Part shown: positions 33,199-42,870 of the stretch, piece after piece
Layout: each line of letters opens with the position of its first letter
How positions within the stretch are numbered: the stretch's first letter is position 1
Source of the DNA: Haloactinospora alba
Lineage (GTDB): Bacteria; Actinomycetota; Actinomycetes; Streptosporangiales; Streptosporangiaceae
DNA length: 64,000 nucleotides
Assembly (NCBI RefSeq): GCF_006717075.1
Contig: NZ_VFQC01000001.1
Coordinates: 620,001 to 684,000 of the forward strand
Direction of reading: 5' to 3'
Program-made: the position numbers and the translations under genes
Notes under the pieces: generated by a model
What the model saw: only the letters and a program-made list of their open reading frames with translations
Told to the model about the DNA's origin: nothing
Databases searched by the model: none

Positions 33199-33549
33199 TC
33201 AGCCGCCCATGCCGCCCCGGCCGGGAAGTTGCGGACCCCCGCCCTGCTGGGGGTTCTCGCGCTGCTCGTTGATCTCCTGCTGCTTCTGGAACGCCTCCGC
33301 GACCGTGATGGCGCCGCAGATGACCCCGGTGAGGATGAGGCCGGCGATCACGGAGGGCCAGACTCGTTGGCGGCGTCGCCAGTAGCGGCTGGAACCGTAC
33401 AGCAGCGCGGCACGCAGCTGCCGGCGGCGCAGCGCGTCGGCCTGCAGGACGTACTGCTCAGCGTTGGGGGTGAACTGGAAAGCTTCCGGCATCGCCGGTG
33501 CTTCGGGGGTCTGGCTGGCCGGGGTGGTGCTGTCGGTGGATGGTGGCAC
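33199..33549 (-). CDS. T7SS-associated single-pass membrane protein
   Basis: 116 residues from GTG 33549. A Pro-rich start, a basic helical part (VLQADALRRRQLRAALLYGS), a membrane helix at about 64-86 (VWPSVIAGLILTGVICGAIT) and a Gln/Gly-rich outside tail. It lies 13 bases downstream of the WXG100 gene in the same orientation, so it is probably cotranscribed with the secreted pair. No named family. Confidence 0.65.
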   Translation of the reverse strand: MPPSTDSTTPASQTPEAPAMPEAFQFTPNAEQYVLQADALRRRQLRAALLYGSSRYWRRRQRVWPSVIAGLILTGVICGAITVAEAFQKQQEINEQRENPQQGGGPQLPGRGGMGG

Positions 33550-33561
33550 GGTGGCTGGTGT

Positions 33562-33864
33562 CTACTCGAAGAGTCCGTTGAGGTGCCTGCTGAGTTTGGA
33601 GTAGTTGTTCGCGGCGCCGTCCGTGGCGTCGATGACTTTGGCGAAGGCGGCGTTCACCGCGTTGAACTGGTTGTCGAACTCATTGGCCTTCGCCTTGAAT
33701 TCCTCGCTTCCGGAACCCTCCCATTTGTTCACGGTGCTTTCCGACTGTTCCTTGATCTGGTTCATGATGGCCTGGAAACGGCCCAGATGGCCGCGCTGCT
33801 CCTCGGAGAGCTCCTGCAGCCCGCCGACGTTCCCGTATACCTCGAATCCCGATCCGTTCCCCAC
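33562..33864 (-). CDS. WXG100-family (ESAT-6-like) secreted protein
   Basis: 100 residues, the family's standard length. Two helices around the central W48-E-G50 turn (ESTVNKWEGSGSEEFKAKAN), with NAAFAKVIDATDGAANNYSK and a hydrophobic C-terminal YSKLSRHLNGLFE. WXG100 proteins are exported by type VII systems as heterodimers; the gene at 33916 is the obvious partner. Confidence 0.93.
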   Translation of the reverse strand: MGNGSGFEVYGNVGGLQELSEEQRGHLGRFQAIMNQIKEQSESTVNKWEGSGSEEFKAKANEFDNQFNAVNAAFAKVIDATDGAANNYSKLSRHLNGLFE

Positions 33865-33915
33865 TGTGTTCCCTTCCTCGCCGCTGGCTCGTGTCGGGGG
33901 CGGTCCTCTCTCCCG

Positions 33916-34254
33916 CTAACCGTTGACGGGACGGGCGAGACCGCCGGCTTCCTTCCCCGCACCGCCGAAGTCGTCACTGGACTCGCTGTCCACCCAATTG
34001 AACTGTTTCTGTCCTTCGTTGAGCTTGATTCCGTTGTTCGAGCACCAGGTCATGAGCTCGTCGAAACGCGCGGTCAGCTCGTTGCGCGCCTCCCGGAACC
34101 GTTGCAGGGCGTTTCCCTGCAGCGAGCTGGCGTCCTTGTCCATGTCCTGGATGAGGCTGTTCAGCTGCGCGTACAGTCCCTCGGTCTCGACACCGAGTCC
34201 CTCACCGCCCTTGCTCAGGGCGTCGGACTGGGTGAGGCCGGCGTGTTCGGCCAT
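33916..34254 (-). CDS. WXG100-like partner protein (CFP-10-like)
   Basis: 112 residues. Helix-turn-helix hairpin: GLGVETEGLYAQLNSLIQDM, turn SSLQGNALQRF in place of WxG, then EARNELTARFDELMTWCSNN. The C-terminal tail (DFGGAGKEAGGLARPVNG) may hold the export signal; its RPVNG ending recurs in the helical protein at 23962. First gene of the leftward WXG unit. The AT-rich stretch 34300-34440 upstream probably contains its promoter. Confidence 0.88.
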   Translation of the reverse strand: MAEHAGLTQSDALSKGGEGLGVETEGLYAQLNSLIQDMDKDASSLQGNALQRFREARNELTARFDELMTWCSNNGIKLNEGQKQFNWVDSESSDDFGGAGKEAGGLARPVNG

Positions 34255-34449
34255 GATCCTCCCTTTCGCGCGGTGGAATTCCGGTACGTATCCGGTCTGC
34301 GGTTCTGCAGGGTGAAACCGGCCGTCAGAACCTCTCGGTGGATAATAGGTCAGACCGGAGAATTAGTAACACTAATAATACTGTGATAACGGGTCAAAGA
34401 GGACAGTTTCCAGCCGGGGAGCGAAATGTGGCCGAATTCGGCCACCGGT

Positions 34450-35862
34450 TCAACTCGCCAGTGACTGCACGAGGTCGAACAGGCCCATCGCCCACGCGGT
34501 GGCCGCGCACAGGGCGATGACGACCGCGATCTCCACCCCGTTGAGGACGCGGCGCAGCGACGCGCGCGGAACCTCGGCCAGCCGGACCCAGCTCACCACC
34601 GCCAACGCGGCTCCGGTGGCCAGCGCGATGGTGGGGAGCCACGGAGCGATCGGCGGGAACATGTCCAGGGAGGCCACAGCGGTGTAACCGAGACCCAGCA
34701 CCCCCGCCAGGCGCAGCGGAAGGACGTGGCTCACCCGGTCGAACAGGCGGGAGCGCAGCACCAGCAGCAACGACACGAGAGCCGCCATCAGGGCGTCCTG
34801 CGGACGGCCGCCGATCCCCACCAGAAGCGCGACGGCCGCCGCGGCGCTGGCGGTACTACCCACGACGAAGCCGAGCAGAAGCCGGTCGCTGCTGGTGAAG
34901 TTCTCCTCGAACCGTCGCGTGCCGACCTGACCCGCGTGGCGCACCTCGTAGTCGAGCCCGGACAGTCCCCCCATGGCGAGTGCCGTACGCGGCAGCGCAC
35001 CGACACCGAGTGCGAGGAGGAGGGCCAGGGACCGCACCCCCTGCGCGGCGTCGACAACCACCCCGACCCCGCACAGCACGCCACCGGCAGCGGTGGTCAC
35101 CCCGAGGGCGGCGAGGTAGGGCAACCCCAGCTCGTCGACCCACCACCCGATGGTGGCGATGAGCAGCGCACCGGCGCAGGCGAACGCCGCCGGGATCAGC
35201 GGGTCGGGTTCGTTGGTCACCACGAGCACGGTGAGCGCCGCCATGGCCGCCCCCCACGCGCAGGCGGCGGCGAACAGCACGTGGGCGACGGCGGTCATGC
35301 TGCGGCGGGAGGCGAGTACCATCAGCGCCAGGCAGAACAGTGAACCGCCAGCCGCCACGGCGAGGTTGCCGGGGTGCGGGTGAAGGTAGCTCATGACCCC
35401 CAGCACCGCGAGCGGGCCGAGCCCTCCCGCCAGGAGCCCGAAGGCCAGCGTCGTGGCGGAGCCCCAGATGCGGCTGTTCTCGTCGACACGGTCCTCCACC
35501 GCCCCCCGCACGTCGTCGACGTGGGACGGGCGCGTGCGCGGGGGCTCCTTGCTCAGCAGCAGGACGGTACCGTCGGCGACTCCGGCCTTCTCCAGCGAGT
35601 CCTCGAGGGGGATGGCCGTCCCCTCCGAGGTCGCGAGTGTCCATCCCGCGGCCTGTGTGCCCTCCGCCTCCGGGGAGCACGCCCGGATGATCTGGGGGAG
35701 GAGGGAGGCCACGGGAACCGCGTCCGGGAGTGCCAGGTCAGCCCAACGTTGCGGACCAGTGACGGTTACCTGGCAGTATCCACGCACGGCGGTCGTGTCC
35801 TTTACCGGGTCGGTTGCAGGGGGCGCCTCCGCCGAAATCCGCAGGTGGCCGACGTCGGCCAC
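34450..35862 (-). CDS. eccD: T7SS integral membrane protein EccD
   Basis: 470 residues from GTG 35862. Residues about 28-108 are the YukD ubiquitin-like domain (YCQVTVTGPQRWADLALPDA, VASLLPQIIRACSPEA, GTVLLLSKEP), then about eleven membrane helices from residue 135 (ATTLAFGLLAGGLGPLAVLG onward). This is the standard EccD layout; EccD forms the main channel part of the type VII machine. It is divergent from eccC at 35950, so the 87 bases between them hold both promoters. Confidence 0.92.
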   Translation of the reverse strand: MADVGHLRISAEAPPATDPVKDTTAVRGYCQVTVTGPQRWADLALPDAVPVASLLPQIIRACSPEAEGTQAAGWTLATSEGTAIPLEDSLEKAGVADGTVLLLSKEPPRTRPSHVDDVRGAVEDRVDENSRIWGSATTLAFGLLAGGLGPLAVLGVMSYLHPHPGNLAVAAGGSLFCLALMVLASRRSMTAVAHVLFAAACAWGAAMAALTVLVVTNEPDPLIPAAFACAGALLIATIGWWVDELGLPYLAALGVTTAAGGVLCGVGVVVDAAQGVRSLALLLALGVGALPRTALAMGGLSGLDYEVRHAGQVGTRRFEENFTSSDRLLLGFVVGSTASAAAAVALLVGIGGRPQDALMAALVSLLLVLRSRLFDRVSHVLPLRLAGVLGLGYTAVASLDMFPPIAPWLPTIALATGAALAVVSWVRLAEVPRASLRRVLNGVEIAVVIALCAATAWAMGLFDLVQSLAS

Positions 35863-35949
35863 CGAATTGGGAGGTTCCGGGGTGTTGCGGGATCATTACT
35901 CTAGCAATCGCCTAACTCTGGGTTCCCCAGGCACACGAAAGAGTTCGTC

Positions 35950-38900
35950 TTGGCGACAACGCTCGTACACCGCCCACCACGCCGCTCCGTTCCCGACCCC
36001 GGGGAAGAGCCGCTGGTCATCGCCCCACCGCCGCAGCTGCCGGACAACCCTCCCGCCAGCAGCTCCTCGGCGATGATCATGATGCCGATCATCAGCGGCT
36101 CCGGGTCCCTGCTGATGACGATCACCATGGGGAACAGGCCGCTGATGGCCGCGGGCAGCATGATGGTGATGCTCGCCAGCGTCGCGGTCGGGGTTGTGAT
36201 GTTCGTCTCCCAACGCAACGGACCGCGTAAACGCATCCGGGAGCAGCGGGAACGGTACCTGGACTACCTCGACCAGGTGCGCGAGACCGTGCGGGACGTC
36301 GCAGCGAAGCAGCGGCGCGGGAGCGCGTTCCGCCATCCGGCCCCGCGGCTGTTGACCGAGCTGGCGCGCCTCCCGGCCCGGCGCTGGGAACGGCGCACCG
36401 CGGACCCGGACTTCCTGATGCTGCGCGCGGGAACCGGGGTGCGCCCCCTCGCCCGGCCGCTGAGCCTGAAGGTGGACACGTCCTCCCCACTGATCGTCTA
36501 CGACCCGGTCTGCCAGGGATTCGCGGACCAGATCGTGGAACTCTACGCCAACGTCGCCGAGGAGCCCCTCGTCGTCCCCCTGCGCGACCTGGGAGTGGTG
36601 TCGATCGTCGGCGACCGGGCGCGCGGACGTGCCCTCGCCCGGTCGCTCGCCGCCCAGATGGTGACGTTCTGCGCGCCCGAGGACGTGCGGATCGGAGCGG
36701 TGCGGAACTCCGCGCTGCTTGCCGAGTGGGACTGGCTCAAATGGCTGCCGCACCACGAGTTCGACGGGATCGACAACGGACCGCTGCCGGGACGACTGGT
36801 CGCCGGCAGCACCGTGGAGATGGCGGAGCTGCTCGAAGCGGAGATCGAACAGCGCACGGTCGAGTTCCAACGCCGTCGCGGGGGCGGCCCGGGGCCGGGC
36901 ACGCAGCGGCTCGTACTCGTGGTCGACGGCGAGTACCAGTCCACCCTGTCCGGTCTGACCGCGGAGTCCCCGGTGAGCTCGCTCGCCGAGCTGGGGATCC
37001 ACGTGGTCGCGCTGGTCGGCCAGCGCTGCGAGGAGCCGGAGTCGGTGGACATGCGGCTCCTGGTGGGCGAGGACGGGACACTGCGCGAGGAAACCGAGGA
37101 GGGGGAGGAGCCGACGGACGAGTCCGGGCAGCGGCGTGCCCCACTGCAGGGCCAGGCCGACCAGGTCAGTGTCGCCCACCTGACGACGCTGGCACGGTCC
37201 CTGGCACCGCTGCGGCTGTCCGAGGCGGAGGGGTCGGAGGCCCTGCACGCCCAGGTGGAGCTGCCGGAGATCCTCGGGGTGTCCGACGTCGCCCAGCTCG
37301 ACCCGGCCCGGACCTGGCGGCGCCGCAGCACCGGTGACTTCCTGCGGGTCCCGATCGGTGTGGGGCCGGACGGTGGTCCCGTACTGCTCGACCTGAAGGA
37401 GTCGGCGTTCGGCGGTATGGGGCCGCACGGACTCGTGGTGGGCGCCACCGGCTCCGGAAAGTCGGAAATGCTGCGCACGCTGGTCGCGTCGCTCGCGATC
37501 GGGCACCCACCGGAGCAGCTCGCCCTGCTGCTCGTGGACTTCAAGGGCGGGGCGACGTTCGCCGACACCGAACCGCTGCCGCACAACGCCGGCCTCATCA
37601 CGAACCTCGCCGACGACGACACCCTCGTCGCCCGCTTCCGCGAGGCCATGTACGGCGAACTCGTACGCCGCCAGCGCGTCCTCAAGGAGAGCGGGAACCT
37701 CCCCAACCTGCACGCCTACGAGGAACTGCGCGCCTCCGGCCGCGAGGACCTGGAACCGCTGCCGCACCTGCTCGTGATCATCGACGAGTTCTCCGAGCTC
37801 CTCACCGCGCACCCGGACTTCGCGGAGCTGTTCGTCGCCATCGGCCGGATCGGCCGCTCCATCGGGGTCCACCTGCTGCTGGCCACCCAGCGCCTGGAGT
37901 CCGGAAAGATCAAGGGCCTGGAGTCGCACCTGTCCTACCGCATCGGACTGCGGACCTTCTCCGAAGCGGAGAGCCGCGAGGTCATAGGGGTGGGCGACGC
38001 CTACCACCTCCCACCCGAGCCCGGGTCGGGCTACCTCAAGGTCGACACCTCCGTCTTCGAACGGTTCAAGGCCGCCATGGTCTCGGCTCCCTACACCCCG
38101 CCGGCCGAGGAGAGCACCGGGGACGCCCCCATCGTTCCGCTGACCTCCGGGAACGGGCTGCGGGGGCACGTCGTGGACGCACCGGACGGCGACGACACCC
38201 CGGCGCAGTCCGGAGCGGCGGCACCGGAGGGGCACGGAAGCAGCAGCCTGCAGGTGGCGGTGGAGCGGCTGGCCGCCTCCGGAGCGTCCCCGGTACGCCC
38301 CGTCTGGCTTCCGCCGCTTCCCCCCGCCCTACCGTTGGACGCGGTGCTCGGCCGTGCCGGGGACCACGCAACGCACGCACCGGACGGCGACGGCCCCGGT
38401 GAGCCCGACCCGGCGGAGATGAGAGCGCTCATCGGCCTGACCGACATTCCGCGGGAACAGCGCCAGGAACCCACCACCCTGGACTTCACGAGCGGGGACA
38501 GCAACATCATCGTGCTGGGCGGGCCGCAGACCGGAAAGACCACGCTGCTGCGCACGATGATCGCCAGCCTCGCGTGGCGGTACCCGCCGGGGCGGGTCGC
38601 GGTCTACTGCCTGGACTTCGGCGGCGGCGGGCTCGTCGCGTTCGAGGAACTGGCACACGTCGCCGGCGTCGCGGGGCGTTCCGACCCGGAACGGGTGCAG
38701 CGCGTCCTGTCGGACGTGCGAACCCAGCTGGACGAACGGGAACAGGTCTTCCAACGCGCCGGTCTGGACGCACCCGCCGCCCTGCGCCACGCCCGCGCGC
38801 ACGGCACGGTTCCCGACAGCGTCGCCGGGGACGTGTTCCTCCTGATCGACGGATGGTCGTCGGTGCGGGAGAGTTACGAGGACGCTGACGACGCGCTGCT

Positions 38901-39975
38901 GGACGTCGTCTCCCGCGGTCCGTCACTGGGGGTGCACACCGTCGTCACCGGGGCGGCGAGTTCGCAGATCCGCAACAAGCTCCAGGCGCTGTTCGGCGGA
39001 CGCGTCGAGTTCCGGCTCTCCGACCCGTTCGACTCCGGTATCGGTCGCAAGGCCGCCGAGGAACTGCCCAAGGAGACCCCGGGACGGGCGCTGCTCGCGG
39101 ACGAGAACACGGCCCACATCGCGCTTCCCCGGCTGGACGGCGGCACCGACGCCGAGGACCTCTCGGGCGGGGTGCGCAACCTTGTCGCCCGGGTGAACCG
39201 GCGGTGGCCGGAAACCCCGGTGCAACAGGTGCGTACCCTGCCGGACACGGTGGAGCTGGACGGTCTGCTCGCCGCGCACAGCGGTCCCGGGCTGGTGCTC
39301 GGGATGGCCGAGCGCGATCTCGGCCCCGCGGTGATGCTTCCGAACGAGGATCCCCACCTCATGGTGTTCGGCGACCCGCAGACCGGAAAGAGCGCGTTGC
39401 TGCGCGGGGTGCTGCGCCAGCTCTCCGCGCGTCCGGCGGAGGAGGTCGGGATCGTGCTGGTGGACTACCGCCGCGCCCACCTGGGGCTGGTGCCCGAGGA
39501 GCACCTGCTCGCCTACTGCACCGCACCGGAACAGACCAAGTCCGTGGCGACCGAACTCGCCGGCTCGGTCAGGGAACGTCTGCCCGGTCCCGACGTCACC
39601 CCCCGCCAGCTGCGGGAACGCAGTTGGTGGACAGGGTTGGAGCTCTTCGTCGTGGTGGACGACATGGACCTCGTGGCCGGCCGGTCCAACCCCCTCGCCC
39701 CGCTGGTGGAGTACCTGGCCCAGGGGAGCGACCTGGGGCTGCACCTGATCGCGGCCCGCCGCACCGGCGGGACCTCCCGGGCGATGTTCGAACCGGTGCT
39801 GCAGAGCCTGAACGACATGGGGACCCCAGCCGTACTGTTCTCCGGGGACCGCAGCGAGGGCCGGATCGCCAACGGCGTGGCCTCGCGTCAGCTGCCCCAG
39901 GGCCGCGCGCTGCTTGCACGGCGCGGCCACCCGCCGGAACAGCTGCAAGCCGCCTGGAGCGATCCTCCTGAGTGA
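35950..39975 (+). CDS. eccC: T7SS ATPase EccC, three FtsK/SpoIIIE domains
   Basis: 1341 residues from TTG 35950 (LATTLVHRPPRRS fits family starts; AAAGAG upstream). Two membrane helices near residues 58-95 (GSMMVMLASVAVGVVMFVSQ). Three ATPase domains with Walker A GATGSGKSEM near 498, GGPQTGKTTL near 857 and GDPQTGKSAL near 1140. Walker B of the first is LLVDFKGG and LLVIIDEFSEL. This is the undivided EccCa-EccCb form. It recognises WXG100 substrates and powers export. Gene ends overlap the next frame start at 39972, but the lipoprotein start is taken at 40038. Confidence 0.95.
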   Translation: MATTLVHRPPRRSVPDPGEEPLVIAPPPQLPDNPPASSSSAMIMMPIISGSGSLLMTITMGNRPLMAAGSMMVMLASVAVGVVMFVSQRNGPRKRIREQRERYLDYLDQVRETVRDVAAKQRRGSAFRHPAPRLLTELARLPARRWERRTADPDFLMLRAGTGVRPLARPLSLKVDTSSPLIVYDPVCQGFADQIVELYANVAEEPLVVPLRDLGVVSIVGDRARGRALARSLAAQMVTFCAPEDVRIGAVRNSALLAEWDWLKWLPHHEFDGIDNGPLPGRLVAGSTVEMAELLEAEIEQRTVEFQRRRGGGPGPGTQRLVLVVDGEYQSTLSGLTAESPVSSLAELGIHVVALVGQRCEEPESVDMRLLVGEDGTLREETEEGEEPTDESGQRRAPLQGQADQVSVAHLTTLARSLAPLRLSEAEGSEALHAQVELPEILGVSDVAQLDPARTWRRRSTGDFLRVPIGVGPDGGPVLLDLKESAFGGMGPHGLVVGATGSGKSEMLRTLVASLAIGHPPEQLALLLVDFKGGATFADTEPLPHNAGLITNLADDDTLVARFREAMYGELVRRQRVLKESGNLPNLHAYEELRASGREDLEPLPHLLVIIDEFSELLTAHPDFAELFVAIGRIGRSIGVHLLLATQRLESGKIKGLESHLSYRIGLRTFSEAESREVIGVGDAYHLPPEPGSGYLKVDTSVFERFKAAMVSAPYTPPAEESTGDAPIVPLTSGNGLRGHVVDAPDGDDTPAQSGAAAPEGHGSSSLQVAVERLAASGASPVRPVWLPPLPPALPLDAVLGRAGDHATHAPDGDGPGEPDPAEMRALIGLTDIPREQRQEPTTLDFTSGDSNIIVLGGPQTGKTTLLRTMIASLAWRYPPGRVAVYCLDFGGGGLVAFEELAHVAGVAGRSDPERVQRVLSDVRTQLDEREQVFQRAGLDAPAALRHARAHGTVPDSVAGDVFLLIDGWSSVRESYEDADDALLDVVSRGPSLGVHTVVTGAASSQIRNKLQALFGGRVEFRLSDPFDSGIGRKAAEELPKETPGRALLADENTAHIALPRLDGGTDAEDLSGGVRNLVARVNRRWPETPVQQVRTLPDTVELDGLLAAHSGPGLVLGMAERDLGPAVMLPNEDPHLMVFGDPQTGKSALLRGVLRQLSARPAEEVGIVLVDYRRAHLGLVPEEHLLAYCTAPEQTKSVATELAGSVRERLPGPDVTPRQLRERSWWTGLELFVVVDDMDLVAGRSNPLAPLVEYLAQGSDLGLHLIAARRTGGTSRAMFEPVLQSLNDMGTPAVLFSGDRSEGRIANGVASRQLPQGRALLARRGHPPEQLQAAWSDPPE

Positions 39976-40037
39976 GGCTCACCAGGATGGTGCCGAAGCG
40001 GACCGGGAGACTCCCGTCAGTAGAGAAAGGTCGGGCT

Positions 40038-41129
40038 ATGGGATCCGGAAGCCGGGCGTTGGGTGTCGCCGCGGTACTGGCCTTCGGGCTGGTGTCCGCG
40101 TGTGACACGGGCGGCGCCGGTGGAGCAGACGATGGTCCGGGAGAGGAGGGCGCTGGCCCCTCCGGGCTGGTGCTGCTGCACCGTGGCTACGCGGGCGGGG
40201 ACCCGCGGGAGGAGCAGCGGCTCGTCTTCCACGACCCGGACACCGGGGAGGAGCGAACCGCCGTCGACCTGCCGGACGGCGCGGTCGACCCCATGGCTCC
40301 GCGGCTTCCGGTACACCGCCAGTTCTCGGCGGACTGGTCGTACTTCGCGTACTCCACTCCCGACACACCCGCGGTGCGGGTCGCCGCCCTCACTGAGGAC
40401 GGTTCCGCCTACGAGACGACCGCCGAGCTCGACCCCCCGCAGGGCGAGGAATGGAGCGCCCCCCGCATCCACGGGGACCGGTTGTGGTTCGCCGCCCAGG
40501 CCACCCAGCAGTCCTCCGGACCGGACCTACCGGGTGGGAACCAGGCCGGCCGGACCGCCACCGCGATGTCGGTAGAGCTGGAGGACGCCGACGGGCAGCC
40601 CCAGGAGGAAGGGGAACTGCCGCTGAACGACGCGGGCCGACCCGACGGGTGGGGCGTGGGACCGGACGAGCAGCTTTCCACCTCCCGGGACGAGCAGACG
40701 GTGAACGGCACCTCGGGAACACTGCGTTACCGCCAACGGGGCGACACCGTGCTGGGCGCCACCCTCAGCAGCGGGCAGGACGAGCTGCGGCGGTTGCGCG
40801 TCGCTCCGGTGTGGGGCGAGAACACGGTCATCCTCGCTCCCCGTGCGGAATCCGGTGGTCAGTCTTCCGGTTCCGGTGGCGGGGCGCGCGCCGTGACGGT
40901 GGACGGTTCCGCGGACTCGTTCGAGGAAACCACCGTGTTCACCCCGGAAGAGGGGAGGGTGCGCCAGTACGCGCCCTCGCCGGAACGCGACCTGCTGCTG
41001 GTCCAGGACGACGCCGCGTGGTACGCGGTCGACGTCGACGACCCGGGAGGCGGCTCGGGCGAGAAGCGTTTCGACGCTCCCCGGGACGCCTCCATGGAGG
41101 GCTACCCGCTCGTGGCCGGTTGGGCGTGA
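40038..41129 (+). CDS. Lipoprotein with propeller-like domain, T7SS locus
   Basis: 363 residues from ATG 40038 (AGAAAGG upstream). Signal peptide and lipobox: ALGVAAVLAFGLVSAC with Cys22 as the lipid site, then a Gly-rich linker. The rest is beta-rich with blade-like repeats (LVLLHRGYAGGDPREEQRLV, ADWSYFAYSTPDTPAVRVAA, RIHGDRLWFAAQATQQ, VRQYAPSPERDLLLVQDDAA). Directly downstream of eccC and probably cotranscribed. It may act outside the membrane at the secretion complex. No named family. Confidence 0.72.
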   Translation: MGSGSRALGVAAVLAFGLVSACDTGGAGGADDGPGEEGAGPSGLVLLHRGYAGGDPREEQRLVFHDPDTGEERTAVDLPDGAVDPMAPRLPVHRQFSADWSYFAYSTPDTPAVRVAALTEDGSAYETTAELDPPQGEEWSAPRIHGDRLWFAAQATQQSSGPDLPGGNQAGRTATAMSVELEDADGQPQEEGELPLNDAGRPDGWGVGPDEQLSTSRDEQTVNGTSGTLRYRQRGDTVLGATLSSGQDELRRLRVAPVWGENTVILAPRAESGGQSSGSGGGARAVTVDGSADSFEETTVFTPEEGRVRQYAPSPERDLLLVQDDAAWYAVDVDDPGGGSGEKRFDAPRDASMEGYPLVAGWA

Positions 41130-41222
41130 CCGGCACGCTCTCCCGGAGGCGGCCGAGCGCTGCCAGGGGGCGGCGCGTTCCCCGCTGGCGCCACCGCGCC
41201 GGGTGGCGCGTCCACCAGCCAC

Positions 41223-41498
41223 TCAGCGGGTCAGCGGCTCGAACAGGGAGAGCAGGTTCTCCCGTTCCAGGAAGAGTTTCACGGTGGCGCCGCCGATGAT
41301 GATCAGCAGCACGATGGCCTTGACCCGGCGCAGCTCGAACTCGATCCTGCTGGGCTCGACCTGTTCCGGGTTGCGGTAGCGCCACCGTTGCAACAGCCAG
41401 GTCAGCCGCGGGTAGACGGACTGGGCGAGCAGGAACAGGCTTCCGACGGTGAGCAGGACGAGCAGCAGGTTGAGCAGGGCGGCGGGGGAGTCGAACAC
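41223..41498 (-). CDS. Small membrane protein, two helices
   Basis: 91 residues from GTG 41498. Helix one SPAALLNLLLVLLTVGSLFL, a basic loop (RLTWLLQRWRYRNPEQVEPS), helix two VKAIVLLIIIGGATVKLFLE. The start is chosen by similarity to small membrane proteins of actinomycetes; the upstream frame to 41771 is not protein-like. No family recognised. It lies just downstream of the SUFU gene. Confidence 0.6.
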   Translation of the reverse strand: MFDSPAALLNLLLVLLTVGSLFLLAQSVYPRLTWLLQRWRYRNPEQVEPSRIEFELRRVKAIVLLIIIGGATVKLFLERENLLSLFEPLTR

Positions 41499-41595
41499 GG
41501 CTGACCTCGGCGGGGGAGGGGATCGGGGAACGCTCAGGAAGGACTGTAGCGGGAAGCAGTGCGGCGGAACAGAGTCCCCGGTCCCACAGCGGCGG

Positions 41596-42678
41596 TCACG
41601 GCAGGACCCAGCTTCGGCCTTCCGCGGCGAGCTTGTCGAGCACCGTGGCGGCGTCGTTCTCCTTGGCGAAGAGGCGCTGCGATCGGGTGAGCGGGACGAT
41701 CCACAGCCAGGTGACCGGGTCGCCGTGGAACGTGAGCCCGAAGGTGGCCGGCGGCGGGTACTGCTCCCCACCGAGCGGGGTGGGGTCGGCCACGAGGAGG
41801 ACCGCGCTGTACTCGCCCCGCAGCGCGGCGTCTTCCGGATTGTCCAGCCATTTCACACTGTGCCCGGGACCGAACCAGGTCACGGCGCGCCACGGGAAGG
41901 TGCCGATCCAGCGGAAGATCCGGGCGGCCAGGTGCGGTTCGCCGGTGGTGGCCAGCGCGAGCTCGACCCGCGCGTAGGGGGAGGGGTCGGCGAGGTACCG
42001 CTCCACGGTGGGCATCCGCTGGCCGCACATTCCCACCGTGCTCAGCACCGTGTAGGGGCGCCGTTCCGTGGGCGGGCGTTCCGAGACGCGTAACAGCGGC
42101 GGATAGCCGTCCGAGATGTCCCAGTAGTGGCCCGACGGGCCCACGGTCCGGTTGAGGTGGTTGAACACCGCGCGTTGCACGCTGCGCCACGCGTCGGGGG
42201 TCGACCGCCAGTGCCAGTACGACCGCGCGTGGAACACCCGGGAACGCAGCTGTTCGGGGGCGGTGTCCAGCGCCCAGGCGTAGGGGGTGTGGCCGACGGC
42301 GTCGCGCGCGTAACCGGGCAGCCCCCGGTCGGCTTCCGCCCAGCCGGGGATGACGGCCAGGAGCTCCCCGTCCTCGAGCAGCGCAACCCCGTCGCCTTCC
42401 TCGAACCACACGGCGCGTACCCGCGCGGCCTCCACCGGCGGGCGGCCCTGGGGATGTTTGGTGTGGGCGGCGGGCATGAGGGGGGCCTCTCCCTGGTACA
42501 GGCTCGCGGGGTCGCCCGTGGCGGGCGCGGGCTCGTGGTTGGCGAGCCACACCGGGACCCGGATCCTTCCCTGGGCGTTGAGGAGGTAGGCTGCGGTGGC
42601 GCCGGGGCCGCGTTCGACGATCACGCGGCGGCTGCGGTAGGGGCTGGACTCGTCGAGGAGGATGCTCGCCGCTGCCAC
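41596..42678 (-). CDS. SUFU-domain protein, possible immunity protein
   Basis: 360 residues from GTG 42678 behind GGGGAGGGA. The C-terminal half has suppressor-of-fused features: HYWDISDGYPPLLRVSERPP, YTVLSTVGMCGQRMPTVERY, ARVELALATTGEP, and the ending LTFHGDPVTWLWIVPLTRSQ then LFAKENDAATVLDKLA. The N-terminal half is another alpha/beta domain of unknown type. Bacterial SUFU-fold proteins are known immunity proteins of polymorphic toxin systems, so a position beside T7SS genes suggests protection against a secreted toxin; that role is inference. Confidence 0.75.
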   Translation of the reverse strand: MAAASILLDESSPYRSRRVIVERGPGATAAYLLNAQGRIRVPVWLANHEPAPATGDPASLYQGEAPLMPAAHTKHPQGRPPVEAARVRAVWFEEGDGVALLEDGELLAVIPGWAEADRGLPGYARDAVGHTPYAWALDTAPEQLRSRVFHARSYWHWRSTPDAWRSVQRAVFNHLNRTVGPSGHYWDISDGYPPLLRVSERPPTERRPYTVLSTVGMCGQRMPTVERYLADPSPYARVELALATTGEPHLAARIFRWIGTFPWRAVTWFGPGHSVKWLDNPEDAALRGEYSAVLLVADPTPLGGEQYPPPATFGLTFHGDPVTWLWIVPLTRSQRLFAKENDAATVLDKLAAEGRSWVLP

Positions 42679-42870
42679 TGTCCCTCCCCGGCTGTTCGGC
42701 TGTTCTGCTGTTCCGTACGGTGGTACCCACGCGCCGCATAGGATGAACGGCAGTGGCCTTTTCCCTGCGGAACCTGTCCCGGCCGGGACAAGGCCGACTA
42801 TGTACCCAAAGTACCGTGTATCGCGGACATCGTCTCCGCGTCCGCGGTCATCCGTCCGTGTTGGAACCAC

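Noticed and set aside
35896..38235. A 779-residue open frame on the minus strand
   Set aside because: Antisense to eccC; sequence is low-complexity His/Arg/Gly/Gln-rich with no domain.
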